Of a stretch of 64,000 nucleotides of DNA, positions 24,932 through 33,829 are shown one piece after another; the first letter of the stretch is position 1, and the number at the start of each line of letters is the position of its first letter. The position numbers and the translations under genes were made by a program. The stretch lies in NCBI GenBank assembly GCA_046155895.1, contig JBJXFB010000087.1, positions 1-64,000 on the forward strand. Direction: 5' to 3'. The notes under the pieces were generated by a model. That model was not told the origin of the DNA and made no database searches. It was given only the letters and a program-made list of their open reading frames with translations. Origin of the DNA: DASYPQ01 sp046155895. GTDB taxonomy: Bacteria > Planctomycetota > UBA1135 > GCA-002686595.

Positions 24932-25708
24932 GTGCAGGGGATCCTCAAGTCCGCCTCGCTCTCGCTGCTGATCGCCTCCTTCTCCTGCTCGCGAGGATCG
25001 AACCCTCCCGAGCTCGCCGTGTACGCCGCGACGAGCACTCGCGACGCGCTGCGCGCTCTCGAAGCCGGCTACGAGCGCGATCACGGAGTCGATCTCGTCT
25101 TCAACTTCGGATCCTCGGGGGATCTCTCCAAGCAGATCCGCGCCGCGGCCAAGGCCGACGTGTTCCTCTCCGCCGACGATCTGGAGATGGACATGCTCGA
25201 GGAGGCCAGGCTCGTGATCCCCGACACGCGCCGGCCCCTGCTGTCGAACCAGCTCGTCGTCATCGAGCCGGCCGACGCGCCGTCGTTCTTCAGGGCGCCC
25301 TTCGAGCCCGTTCAGCTCGCCGACCCCCGGGTCAGGCTCCTCTCGCTCGCCGACGTACGGACCGTGCCCGCGGGACGCTACGCGAAGGCCTGGCTCGAGC
25401 AGACCGGCGCCTGGGAGAAGGTGTCGGACCGGATCCTCCACGGTGTCGACGCGCGCGCGGCTCTCGCCGCGGTCGAATCGGGCGGCGCCCAGGCGGGCGT
25501 CGTGTATCGGACGGACGCGGCTCGTTCGAAGAAGGCAAGGATCGTCTTCGGCGTGCCGATCGATCAGGGCCCCAGGATCCGCTACCCCGTCGCCGCGCTC
25601 TCGGGGCGGTCGAGCGAGAAGGAAGCTCGCGCCTTCGTCGACTTCCTCGGGTCGGGGAGCGCGCGTTCCGTGTTCGAGGGGTTCGGTTTCACGATCCTGG
25701 ATGGGTGA
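24932..25708 (+). CDS. modA: Molybdate ABC transporter substrate-binding lipoprotein
   Basis: This 258-residue protein has a lipoprotein-type leader ending in a lipobox (ASFSC). The rest is a periplasmic binding fold: LAVYAATSTRDALRALE at the start, then FGSSGDLSKQI, an oxyanion-binding loop typical of ModA, and KADVFLSAD. It captures molybdate (possibly tungstate) and delivers it to ModB. Start is GTG at 24932, 3 bp after the regulator's stop. The next gene begins 3 bp after its own stop. The operon makeup (regulator, binding protein, permease, ATPase) makes the assignment firm. Confidence 0.92.
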   Translation: MQGILKSASLSLLIASFSCSRGSNPPELAVYAATSTRDALRALEAGYERDHGVDLVFNFGSSGDLSKQIRAAAKADVFLSADDLEMDMLEEARLVIPDTRRPLLSNQLVVIEPADAPSFFRAPFEPVQLADPRVRLLSLADVRTVPAGRYAKAWLEQTGAWEKVSDRILHGVDARAALAAVESGGAQAGVVYRTDAARSKKARIVFGVPIDQGPRIRYPVAALSGRSSEKEARAFVDFLGSGSARSVFEGFGFTILDG

Positions 25709-25711
25709 AGC

Positions 25712-26401
25712 GTGGGCGCGGCGGACTCGGGCACGACAACGGTCCTGTGGACCACGCTGCGCGTGGCGCTGGCCGCCACGCTGCTCGTCGCTCCGCTCGG
25801 GATCGTTCTCGGCTTCGCGCTGGCGCGAAAGTCCTTTCGAGGCAAGAGCATCGTGGAGACGGTCGTCGCGCTCCCGCTCGTCCTGCCTCCGACCGCGATC
25901 GGCTACCTGCTGCTCGTCCTCTTCTCGCGGAGCGGGATCCTCGGCGAGCGCACGCTGGGATTCGATCTGGGCCTGCTGTTCACCTGGCGCGCGGCTGTCC
26001 TGGCCTCCGCGGTCGTGGCCTTGCCGCTCGTCGCCCGGACGGCGCGGACCGCTTTCGAGGAAGTCGATCCGCGTCTGGAGCTCATGGCGCGCTCCCTCGG
26101 ACTCTCACGCGCGCGGACCTTTGTCGCGGTGACCTTGCCCCTGGCGCGACGAGGCCTGCTCGCGGCGGCCGCGCTGGGATTCGGCCGCGCGCTCGGCGAG
26201 TTCGGCGCCACGGTGATCGTCGCCGGGAACATCCCGGGCCGGACGCAGACGATCGCTCTGGCGATCTTCAGCGAGATCCAGCTCGGCGAGACGGATGCGG
26301 CCCTGCGGCTCGTCGCGATCACCGTCGCGATCGCCTTCCTGCTGATGTGGGGTATCGAGCGGCTCCTGCGGCGCGGACCGGGAGCGGAGGGAGCTCGATG
26401 A
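25712..26401 (+). CDS. modB: Molybdate ABC transporter permease
   Basis: This 229-residue membrane protein has about five to six helices. It carries the cytoplasmic EAA-type coupling loop (EVDPRLELMARSLGLSRART) that contacts the ATPase. The motif GFGRALGEFGATVIVAGNIP is characteristic of ModB/CysT-class permeases. It forms the channel for molybdate uptake with ModC. The start is GTG at 25712, and its stop overlaps the modC ATG by 4 bp, so translation is coupled. Confidence 0.93.
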   Translation: MGAADSGTTTVLWTTLRVALAATLLVAPLGIVLGFALARKSFRGKSIVETVVALPLVLPPTAIGYLLLVLFSRSGILGERTLGFDLGLLFTWRAAVLASAVVALPLVARTARTAFEEVDPRLELMARSLGLSRARTFVAVTLPLARRGLLAAAALGFGRALGEFGATVIVAGNIPGRTQTIALAIFSEIQLGETDAALRLVAITVAIAFLLMWGIERLLRRGPGAEGAR

Positions 26402-27480
26402 GCACGGAGCTCACCCAGGTGCGGGTCCGCCTCCCTCTCGCGCACTTCGTGCTGGACGTCGACATCGCGAGCTCGGCGCGCTCCCTCGGAGTCTTCGGGC
26501 CGTCCGGCGCGGGCAAGACGAGCTTCATCGAGGCGCTCGCGGGCTGGCGCAGGCCCGAAGCAGGACGGATCCGCGTCGGGGAGACGGTCCTCTTCGACGA
26601 ATCCGCGGGCATCTCGCTCCCCATCGAGCAGCGCGGCGTCGGGTACGTGCCGCAGGACGCGCTCCTCCTCCCGCACTGGACCGTCGGAGAAAACGTCCGC
26701 GCGGGAGGTTCGCGCGGAGGCTCGGCCTCGGCGGACGAGTCGCTCCTCGAGCGCACCGTCGCGATCCTCGAGATCGCGCACCTGCTCGAGCGTCCCTGCG
26801 GCCGGCTCTCGGGCGGCGAACGCCAGCGCGTCGCGCTCGCGCGCGCTCTCGTCTCGAGGCCCCGATTCCTGCTGCTGGACGAGCCGCTCGGATCCCTCGA
26901 CCTCCCGCTGCGGCGCCGGATCCTGCCCTACCTGATCCGCGTGCGCGCCGCCTTCGATCTGCCCATGGTCGTCGTCTCGCACGACGCGACCGAGATCCAG
27001 GCCTTGTGCGAGGAGGTCGTCGTGCTCGAACGGGGCCGCGTCGTGGCGAGCGGTCCGGCCCAGCGCGTGCTGCGCGAGCGCGCGCAGTCGGGCTACGAGA
27101 ACGTGCTCACGGGCCGCGTGCACGAAGTCCGCTCGGGCACGGCCCGCATCGAGATCGCGCCCGAGGTCGAAGTCCAGGTGCCCTCCGGGAACCTGCGCGA
27201 GGGCGAACGAGCCGTCTTCGCGCTCGGAGCCGACGAGATCCTCGTCTCGCTCGCGCCGCTCGACGGAATCTCGGCGCGCAATCGGCTCTCCGCCGTGGTC
27301 GAGGAGCTCGCCGACGCGGAAGGCGCCCTGATCGCGCGGACGGCCATCGGTGACGGCGGGAAGGACGATCCTAGGATCTGCGTCGGCCTCACGCGCGCCT
27401 CCGCGGACGAGCTCGGGCTCGAGCGAGGCCGCCGCGTGCACCTCGTCTTCAAGACGCAGTCGTGCCGCGTGCTGTCCTAG
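26398..27480 (+). CDS. modC: Molybdate ABC transporter ATP-binding protein with C-terminal Mop domain
   Basis: This 360-residue ATPase has Walker A GPSGAGKT (34-41), Q-loop VPQD, signature LSGGE (137-141), Walker B FLLLDEP (157-163) and the switch His in VVSHD. Residues about 290-355 form the regulatory Mop/TOBE domain found in ModC (ARNRLSAVVEELADAEGALI). It powers molybdate uptake and may be feedback-inhibited through this domain. The ATG at 26398 overlaps the modB stop. Its TAG stop overlaps the stop of the convergent phosphofructokinase gene in a shared CTAG. Confidence 0.95.
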   Translation: MSTELTQVRVRLPLAHFVLDVDIASSARSLGVFGPSGAGKTSFIEALAGWRRPEAGRIRVGETVLFDESAGISLPIEQRGVGYVPQDALLLPHWTVGENVRAGGSRGGSASADESLLERTVAILEIAHLLERPCGRLSGGERQRVALARALVSRPRFLLLDEPLGSLDLPLRRRILPYLIRVRAAFDLPMVVVSHDATEIQALCEEVVVLERGRVVASGPAQRVLRERAQSGYENVLTGRVHEVRSGTARIEIAPEVEVQVPSGNLREGERAVFALGADEILVSLAPLDGISARNRLSAVVEELADAEGALIARTAIGDGGKDDPRICVGLTRASADELGLERGRRVHLVFKTQSCRVLS

Positions 27481-28682
27481 TAGTTCGAGACCGGGAAATC
27501 CGACAGCCGCGCGGTCTTCGGCAGCTTCCCGACGAGCGGAGTCACGTAGTCGAGGAACTCCGGCGCGATGTCGTTGTCGCCCTGGATGTACTTGTCCTCG
27601 AGCGGCCGCGTGAGCTTGGCGACCTTCGCCAGATCAGTCACCGCGTAGCTCACCGAGTAGTCGCCCTTCTTCTTGCGCACGATGCTGATCGAGCCGTGGC
27701 GCACCCGGCCCTTGAGCGCCTCGCCCGCCGCGAAACGGCCGACCGCGCGCGCCTCCTTCGCGTCGACTTCCGAAGCGAGCCCGGCGAACGATCGCTGCAG
27801 GTACCCGAAGGTGTCGGCGCGGACGCGCAGCTTCTCGCCCAGGCGCTTCTTCACTTCCTCCGCGAGCAGATCCCCCAGCGCGCCCGAGCCGGACAGCTGC
27901 ACGTTGCCGTGGCTGTCCTTCTCCTTCGATTCGACCAGCGTCCGGCCGTCGGGGCCGTGGACGCCCTCCGAGAGCGCGACGAGGCACCGTCCGCGCGCCT
28001 TGAAGACGCGGTCGACGTCGGCCGCGAAGCGGTCGAGGTCGAAGACCCGCTCGGGCACGTAGACGAGGTGCGGTCCGTCGTCCTCGTGGTGGCGAGCGAG
28101 CACGCTCGCGGCCGTCAGCCAGCCCGCGTGCCGCCCCATGATCACGTCGATCTTGATGCCCGGGAGGCTGCGGTTGTCCTGGTTGTCCCCCATCACGGCC
28201 TGCGCGACGAACCGGGCCGCGGAGCCGAATCCGGGGCAGTGGTCCGTCTCGCGCAGGTCGTTGTCGATCGTCTTCGGGACGTGGAACAGGTGGATGTCGT
28301 ACGCCTCGGCCGCCGCGATCTCGTCGAGGAGGTGGGCCGTCTCCGCCGAATCGTTGCCGCCGATGTAGAAGAAGTAGCGCACGTGGTGCTTCCGCAGCGC
28401 GGCGAGGATCTGCACGCACTCCTCGCGCGTCGGCTTCTTGCGCACGGAGCGCAAGGCCGCGCACGGAGTCCGCGCGACCGCCTCGAGCGTGGACCGCTTC
28501 TCCCGGCGCAGGTCGATGAGCTTGTCCTTGAGGACTCCTTGGATACCGTGCACCGCGCCGTAGATCTCGCCGATCTTCGGATCGCCGACGAGCGTCTCGA
28601 TCAGCCCGACGAGGCTCTGGTTGATCACGGCGGTCGGGCCGCCGGACTGGCCGATGAGGACGTTTCCCGCGAGTTTGGTCAT
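27477..28682 (-). CDS. pfp: 6-phosphofructokinase, diphosphate-dependent type
   Basis: This 401-residue PfkA-family enzyme interconverts fructose 6-phosphate and fructose 1,6-bisphosphate in glycolysis. The nucleotide/PPi loop is GGNDS (108-112), with Asp where ATP-dependent enzymes have Gly. The catalytic motif is PKTIDND (136-142), with Lys as in PPi-dependent enzymes. MGRHAGWL follows at 182-189. These residues point to pyrophosphate as phosphate donor, making the step reversible. N-terminal IGQSGGPTAVIN contributes the first phosphate loop. The gene is convergent with modC; the two stops overlap on CTAG, leaving no space for a separate terminator. Confidence 0.9.
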   Translation of the reverse strand: MTKLAGNVLIGQSGGPTAVINQSLVGLIETLVGDPKIGEIYGAVHGIQGVLKDKLIDLRREKRSTLEAVARTPCAALRSVRKKPTREECVQILAALRKHHVRYFFYIGGNDSAETAHLLDEIAAAEAYDIHLFHVPKTIDNDLRETDHCPGFGSAARFVAQAVMGDNQDNRSLPGIKIDVIMGRHAGWLTAASVLARHHEDDGPHLVYVPERVFDLDRFAADVDRVFKARGRCLVALSEGVHGPDGRTLVESKEKDSHGNVQLSGSGALGDLLAEEVKKRLGEKLRVRADTFGYLQRSFAGLASEVDAKEARAVGRFAAGEALKGRVRHGSISIVRKKKGDYSVSYAVTDLAKVAKLTRPLEDKYIQGDNDIAPEFLDYVTPLVGKLPKTARLSDFPVSNY

Positions 28683-28819
28683 GGGGAGGCGGCGCGAAAC
28701 CGTAACGCGGTGCTCGCGGCTGTCAATCGATCGAACGCGGGATCGCGAGCGAGAATGACGCCCGCGGCGCGCGCTTGCGCCGACTCGGGACGCTGCCTAG
28801 ACTCCCTCCCCCTCTCGGT

Positions 28820-28906
28820 GCCCCGGTGGCGGAATTGGCAGACGCGCAGGCTTGAGGTGCCTGTGGGCTAACCCCCTTGCTGGTTCGACCCCAGTCCGGG
28901 GCACCA
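28820..28906 (+). tRNA. tRNA-Leu (anticodon GAG)
   Basis: Acceptor stem GCCCCGG (28820-28826) pairs with CCGGGGC (28896-28902), followed by discriminator A and an encoded CCA (28904-28906). The anticodon stem CAGGC/GCCTG holds the loop TTGAGGT, giving GAG for CUC and CUU codons. A long variable arm (TGGGCTAACCCC region) and the T-loop TTCGACC fit the class II leucine type. All four arms are present, so it should be functional. Confidence 0.95.
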
Positions 28907-28961
28907 TCCATCCCGCTCGACTCGCCATCCGCCTGATGGGTCGTCTCGGCGGCGCGGGGAT

Positions 28962-30977
28962 CTACTTCGGATCGAGCGGAACCGTGATCCGCAGGGCCAG
29001 ATCGAAGCTCTTCGGATCGAGCGCGAGCACGAGCAGCGCGCCGGTCGCCGACTCCATCCACGTGATCCAGCGCTCCTGCTCCGCCATCAGGGCGGGAACC
29101 TGTTCCTCCTTCAGGCGCTTGCGCATCGCGACCATCTCCTCGTCGACCTTGGCCTCGAGCTCGACCTGCTGCTCGGCCGAGAGCTCGCTCTTGCCGCGGC
29201 CCGCGTAGGTCTCGCGCAGGATTTTCGCCTCGATCCGGGGACGCTCCATCGCGTTGTCTACCGTGAACGAGTTCTCCGCGACCCGCCGCGCGCGGTTGCG
29301 CAGGATCGGTGCCGCCGTCTGCGGATTCGCCCAGACGATGACGTTCGCCTGCGGGAGCGCGCTCTGCACGAGCGCGTGGAAGCGTCCGTCGTCGGCGAGG
29401 CTCGGGTACTTGTCCGAGCGCTGGGTGTACGTCTTCAGGAGGTGCCCCATCATCCCGAGCGAGTTCGTGACGATCGTGAGGTCCGCCGCGTTCGCGGTGA
29501 CGATGATCCCAGTGCCGTCGATGAGGGGCGACCAGTACTCGCGCGTCTCGTAGCCGGCCTCCATGTTCTTGAAGAAGCCCGGGTCGTTCGGGCGGCGTCC
29601 CGCGAGCGCGAACTTGGCGCCCTGCTCGCCGATCAGCTGCCGCAGCGCGTTCAGCGGCTCGACGTCCTTGGGCCACAGGACGAGCGCCATGGCCGGAACG
29701 GGCGCGTCGTTGTGGGGCGGACCGTCGGGATCGGGCGGATAGTCGTTCGGACGGAGGATCAGCGCCGCGCGGTCCTTGAGGGAGGCGTCGAGCTCGGCGA
29801 CGAGCTTGGCGAGGTTCGGGTACTTGCCCGTGCTGCGGAGCTGGTCTTCGAGGTTCTGGCGCAGAGCCGGCTCGCAGCTCGCCAGGATCATGTTCAGGAA
29901 GTCCGCGACGGGCGCGTGCAAGTACACGAAGAGCGCCGTGTCGCGCGGAGCGAGCCGGGCGGCTCCCCCCAGCAGCGCGTCGCGCTCGATGCCGCGCGTG
30001 CGGTAGAGGCGCTCCTGCTCGAGAGTGATCTGCTCGGAGCTCAAGTCGCCGTGCAGGTCGAGCGAGAGCCCCTGGTCGATCCCCAGGAATCCGATCACGT
30101 CCTTCACGCTCCCGAGCTGGAAGATCCGGGCCAGCATCGACGTCGTGAATTCCTGGCTCTTCGCGTCGGGCCAGGCCTTCGGGAGCTGGAGGCTCTCGAT
30201 CGCCTTGCGAGCGTCGACGTAGAACTCGAATTCGTCCCGCTCCGGGCTGCGCGAGACCGGCTTGTGGATCCAGTCGTAGTACGCCGCGCTCTGGAAGAAG
30301 GAGTCTTCGTACCCCCTCGCCACGAGGTCGCGCGCCTTCCCGGGCAGGTCCGCCTGCGTCGAGAGGATCACGACGTCCTGGATGCGCGTCACGAAGATCT
30401 TCCTGGGGATCTGCGAGCCGGAGACCGCGACGCAGCCCTCGTGCTCCTCGACGACGAGCCCGCGCTCGTCGAGGCCGAGCAGTCCTGGATGATCGAGGGC
30501 CGCCGCCGCGAGCTTGCCAGCCCAGTTCGCGCGGCCGTAGACGGCCCAGTCGGCCTGGGCGAGATCGGCGCCGCGGAAATAGCCGGCGATGGCGAGGTCG
30601 CGGCCGCCGAAGGCTTCCTGGGGCTGGATCCCGAGCGGGAGCTGCGCGACCGCTTCGCGCAGGCGCGCGAGCGTGGTCTCGATCTGGAGGTCCTGCGCCA
30701 GCTTGGTTCCTTGAGGCGAGGCGACGAAGCTCGTCCAGGCGGGCTTCTGCTCCAGCCGATCGAGGACGGAGAGGCGCGGGAACGGGTCGAAGGCTCCCCC
30801 GAGGTCGGCCTTGGCGATGAAGAAGTCGATGTCGCGAGGGACGAGTGCGGCGACGTCGGCGTCGAGGTCCGACTCGAGCGGATTGAAGAAGAGCGTCGAG
30901 AAGGCGCCGTAGGCGACGGCGACGAGGATCAGGAGCCCGATGAGGACGTAGCGCAGGATTCGGGACTTCAAGATCAT
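28962..30977 (-). CDS. Membrane-anchored protein of unknown function, about 670 residues
   Basis: The 671-residue product begins with a basic segment and one membrane helix (about residues 10-30, YVLIGLLILVAVAYGAF). A large extracytoplasmic part follows, with alternating strands and helices and repeated substrate-like cores such as DLAIAGYFRG and TALFVYLHAPVADF. A Glu/Lys-rich helix lies near 600-640. The overall pattern resembles large periplasmic proteins of Planctomycetota that carry duplicated alpha/beta units, but I cannot name a family. It is divergent from the aminotransferase gene, with 159 bp between starts. Confidence 0.65.
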   Translation of the reverse strand: MILKSRILRYVLIGLLILVAVAYGAFSTLFFNPLESDLDADVAALVPRDIDFFIAKADLGGAFDPFPRLSVLDRLEQKPAWTSFVASPQGTKLAQDLQIETTLARLREAVAQLPLGIQPQEAFGGRDLAIAGYFRGADLAQADWAVYGRANWAGKLAAAALDHPGLLGLDERGLVVEEHEGCVAVSGSQIPRKIFVTRIQDVVILSTQADLPGKARDLVARGYEDSFFQSAAYYDWIHKPVSRSPERDEFEFYVDARKAIESLQLPKAWPDAKSQEFTTSMLARIFQLGSVKDVIGFLGIDQGLSLDLHGDLSSEQITLEQERLYRTRGIERDALLGGAARLAPRDTALFVYLHAPVADFLNMILASCEPALRQNLEDQLRSTGKYPNLAKLVAELDASLKDRAALILRPNDYPPDPDGPPHNDAPVPAMALVLWPKDVEPLNALRQLIGEQGAKFALAGRRPNDPGFFKNMEAGYETREYWSPLIDGTGIIVTANAADLTIVTNSLGMMGHLLKTYTQRSDKYPSLADDGRFHALVQSALPQANVIVWANPQTAAPILRNRARRVAENSFTVDNAMERPRIEAKILRETYAGRGKSELSAEQQVELEAKVDEEMVAMRKRLKEEQVPALMAEQERWITWMESATGALLVLALDPKSFDLALRITVPLDPK

Positions 30978-31136
30978 GCGGGGGCGACTCTCGGGGTGCT
31001 TCGATACAGGAAACGGGCCTTGGTTTCACGGGCCCCGGGGCGATCGAGGCCGGCCGGACGATCGTGCGAGGCGGTTCTTCCGCCCCTCTCCGGCGCCCGC
31101 CCTTGATCCGTGAGAGGAACGCCGGACAATCGTGAG

Positions 31137-32339
31137 ATGCGGCCGAACCGGCGCGTTTCCGCACTCTCCTTCTCCGCGACCCTGGCGTTGGACGCCCGGG
31201 CGAAGGCCCTGGCCGCGGCCGGCCGCGACGTGATCAACATGTCGGTCGGTGAGCCCGACTTCAAGACGCCGGAGCCGGTGCGCAAGGCGGCCGCGGCGAA
31301 GGCGGAGAGCGGCGAGGTGCGCTACACGCCCGCAGCGGGGACGGTGAGCCTGCGCCAGGCGATCGCCGAGCGGCTGACGCTCACGCGCGGGATCCCGTTC
31401 ACGGAGCAGGAGGTCACGGTCTGCCACAGCGCCAAGCACGCGTTGTCGGGCGCGTGCATCACGCTGATCGAGCCAGGCGACGAGGTACTGCTGCTCCTGC
31501 CCGCGTGGGTCAGCTACGACGAAATCGTGAAGTTCGCTGGCGGAGTGCCGGTGCCGGTGCCTTCGCGCGCCGACTGCGGGCCCGATCTCGACGCGATCCG
31601 GCGCGCGATCACGAAGAAGACGCGCGGGATCCTGGTGAACTCGCCGTGCAATCCTTCCGGGTACGTGATGACGCAGGCCGAGATCCGCGGGATCAGCGCG
31701 ATCGCGGTCGAGCGCGATCTGTGGATCGTGTCGGACGAGATCTACCGGAGGCTCGTGTACGAGGGCGAGCCGGACTTCAGCCCGGCGCAGGTTTCGCCCG
31801 AGGTGCGCGCGCGGACGGTGGTCGTCGACGGCGCGAGCAAGGCGTTCGCGATGACGGGCTACCGGATCGGGTACGTGGCCGCGCCGCAGCCGGTCGCGAA
31901 GGCGGTCGCGGCGCTGCACAGCCAGCTCACGGGCTGCCCGAACGCGGTGTCGCAGACGGCGTTCGAGGCCGCGCTGCGCAACGAGCCGCCCGAGGTGGCG
32001 TCGATGGTGAAGGAGTTCGACAAGCGCCGGCGCGTGCTGGTCGAAGGCCTGAAGAGGCTCGGACTGTCCGTGCCGTGGCCGCGCGGAGCGTTCTACGCCT
32101 TCCCCGACGTGTCGCCGTATATCGACGAGCGCGGATCGGCAGGCTTCTGCGACGACTTGCTCGAGGAGCAGAACCTGGCCGTGGTCCCCGGATCGGCCTT
32201 CGGCGTCGACGACCACGTGCGGCTGTCGTACGCGACGTCGATCGGGAACATCGAGAAGGCGGTCGAGAGGTTCGGGAAGTTCCTGGCGTCGCGGAAGGCC
32301 AAGCCGGCCGGGACGAGCGGCGTCGGACGGCGCGCCTAG
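31137..32339 (+). CDS. PLP-dependent aminotransferase, class I (aspartate aminotransferase-like)
   Basis: This is a 400-residue fold-type I aminotransferase. The PLP lysine is K235 in DGASKAFAMTGYRIGY. NSPCNPSG (168-175) and SDEIYRRLVY supply the usual cofactor contacts, and RVSALSFSATLALDARAKAL at the start is typical of aspartate/prephenate aminotransferases. It would transfer amino groups between aspartate or related amino acids and 2-oxoglutarate. Exact specificity is not certain. The ATG at 31137 matches the family start; a GTG at 31110 would add nine residues. Its stop overlaps that of the convergent HD-domain gene by 4 bp (CTAG). Confidence 0.9.
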   Translation: MRPNRRVSALSFSATLALDARAKALAAAGRDVINMSVGEPDFKTPEPVRKAAAAKAESGEVRYTPAAGTVSLRQAIAERLTLTRGIPFTEQEVTVCHSAKHALSGACITLIEPGDEVLLLLPAWVSYDEIVKFAGGVPVPVPSRADCGPDLDAIRRAITKKTRGILVNSPCNPSGYVMTQAEIRGISAIAVERDLWIVSDEIYRRLVYEGEPDFSPAQVSPEVRARTVVVDGASKAFAMTGYRIGYVAAPQPVAKAVAALHSQLTGCPNAVSQTAFEAALRNEPPEVASMVKEFDKRRRVLVEGLKRLGLSVPWPRGAFYAFPDVSPYIDERGSAGFCDDLLEEQNLAVVPGSAFGVDDHVRLSYATSIGNIEKAVERFGKFLASRKAKPAGTSGVGRRA

Positions 32340-33715
32340 CGCTTGACGTACGCGTTCGTCGCTTCGCGGAACTCCGTCGTCGCGACTTCGCGGACCTTCG
32401 CCAGGAGCTCGGGATCGTCCGTGTCGGCGAAAACGTAGAACTTCCAGAGGTTCCGGTAGCTGCGCTCGAGGTCCGCGAGGCGCGGCACGCGCTCGGCGAA
32501 GCTCGACAGCGGCTTCACTTCGCCCGATCCCGGCCAGCGCACGTGCATCCGGGCCTCCTTGAGCTGCATCCGCTGCGCGGGACAGTAGACGATCGCCTCG
32601 ACGCGCTTTCCGGTGGCGAAACGGACCAGGTCCGAGATCCGCTCCTCCGCCTCCGCTCGCGCCGCGGCGCCGCCCGGCGAGAAGAACCGCTCGACGAGTG
32701 CCTGCTGCACGGCTTCGTTCTCGTAGCGGGGGAAGACGCAGGCGCGTTTCGGGAGATCTCGCGAGCGGAAGCGCCGCACGGCCGACCGCACCGACTCGCG
32801 GATCTCCTTCTCCTTCTTCGCGACCGAACGCTCGAGGAGCTCGAGCACCGACTCGTCCGTCGCGTCGTACAGGTCCTCCTCCTTCACCGCCCCGGACGCG
32901 AGCGCGAGTCCCGCGGCGCGCGCGATCAGCGCTCCGGCCGCGACCTTCGCGTGATGGTAGTACACGCGCTCGGAGAAGTAGTACCGCGCCTCGAGCATCC
33001 TCACGATCTCCGACAGGATGTCCTCGCGCAGGAGATCGTGCTTGGCCAGATCGATGTAGAGGTTCCCGCTCACCCGGTCGATCTTGAAGTAGCTCGTGAC
33101 GCGCGGATCGACCGCCAGCTTGAGCCCGGTGAAATACGCATCGCGCGCCAGGTAGTCGAGGATGTCGCACGCGAACGTGCCGCTGACGATCTGGGTCCAG
33201 TAGGGAGGAATCGACCGGCTCGAGTCCGATTCCCCCTTCACGCGCAGGATGTTCAGCACGTCGGACGCCGCGCCGAGCCGCGCGAGCGTCTGCCCGAGCT
33301 CCGTTCCGGTTCCCAGCATCCGCTCGAACCGGTGCGGGGAGTCGTGCCGTTGCAGCAAGGCGTCCTGGTCCTCGATGCTGTGCCCGAACGGCACGTGCGT
33401 CACGTCGTGCACGAGCGCCGCGATCCGGATCACGCGCGCTTCCTCCTCCGAGACGCCTACGCAGGTCTTCGGATCGAGCTCGAAGCTCCGGTTCACGGCC
33501 TCGATCAGCTTCGCGGCCATGTGCAGCGTCCCGATCGAGTGGTCGAAGCGCGTGTGCACCGCGCCCGGATACACGAGATAGGCCGTCCCGAGCTGCTTGA
33601 TCCCCCGCAGGCGCTGCATCTCGCGCGTGTCGAGCACGGCGATCTCCTCGTGGGTGAGGTACACGTCCCCGTGCACGGGGTCGCGGATCACGCTGAAGCG
33701 CTTCTTGCCTGCCAT
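32336..33715 (-). CDS. HD-domain phosphohydrolase (dGTPase-like family)
   Basis: This 459-residue cytoplasmic protein has the HD superfamily metal site. The first His lies in HTRFDHSIGTLHMA (54-67), the HD pair is H103-D104 in LVHDVTHVPFGH, and a later Asp is near residue 160 in CDILDYLARD. The start RDPVHGDVYLTHEEIAVLD and QRLRGIKQLG are shared with dNTP triphosphohydrolase-like proteins of the YdhJ/SAMHD1 group. It probably hydrolyses a nucleotide, but the substrate is not known. It is convergent with the aminotransferase gene and divergent from the DsbD-like gene. Confidence 0.85.
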   Translation of the reverse strand: MAGKKRFSVIRDPVHGDVYLTHEEIAVLDTREMQRLRGIKQLGTAYLVYPGAVHTRFDHSIGTLHMAAKLIEAVNRSFELDPKTCVGVSEEEARVIRIAALVHDVTHVPFGHSIEDQDALLQRHDSPHRFERMLGTGTELGQTLARLGAASDVLNILRVKGESDSSRSIPPYWTQIVSGTFACDILDYLARDAYFTGLKLAVDPRVTSYFKIDRVSGNLYIDLAKHDLLREDILSEIVRMLEARYYFSERVYYHHAKVAAGALIARAAGLALASGAVKEEDLYDATDESVLELLERSVAKKEKEIRESVRSAVRRFRSRDLPKRACVFPRYENEAVQQALVERFFSPGGAAARAEAEERISDLVRFATGKRVEAIVYCPAQRMQLKEARMHVRWPGSGEVKPLSSFAERVPRLADLERSYRNLWKFYVFADTDDPELLAKVREVATTEFREATNAYVKR

Positions 33716-33829
33716 GACGAAGCTGTAGGGAAACCCCAGGATCGGTCGATCGCCACGAGGTCGGCCAGAACGCAGATGATACCCGCGCCGGCTCCTTCAG
33801 GGATTCCGGCGATGCTAGGATCGCCTTCG

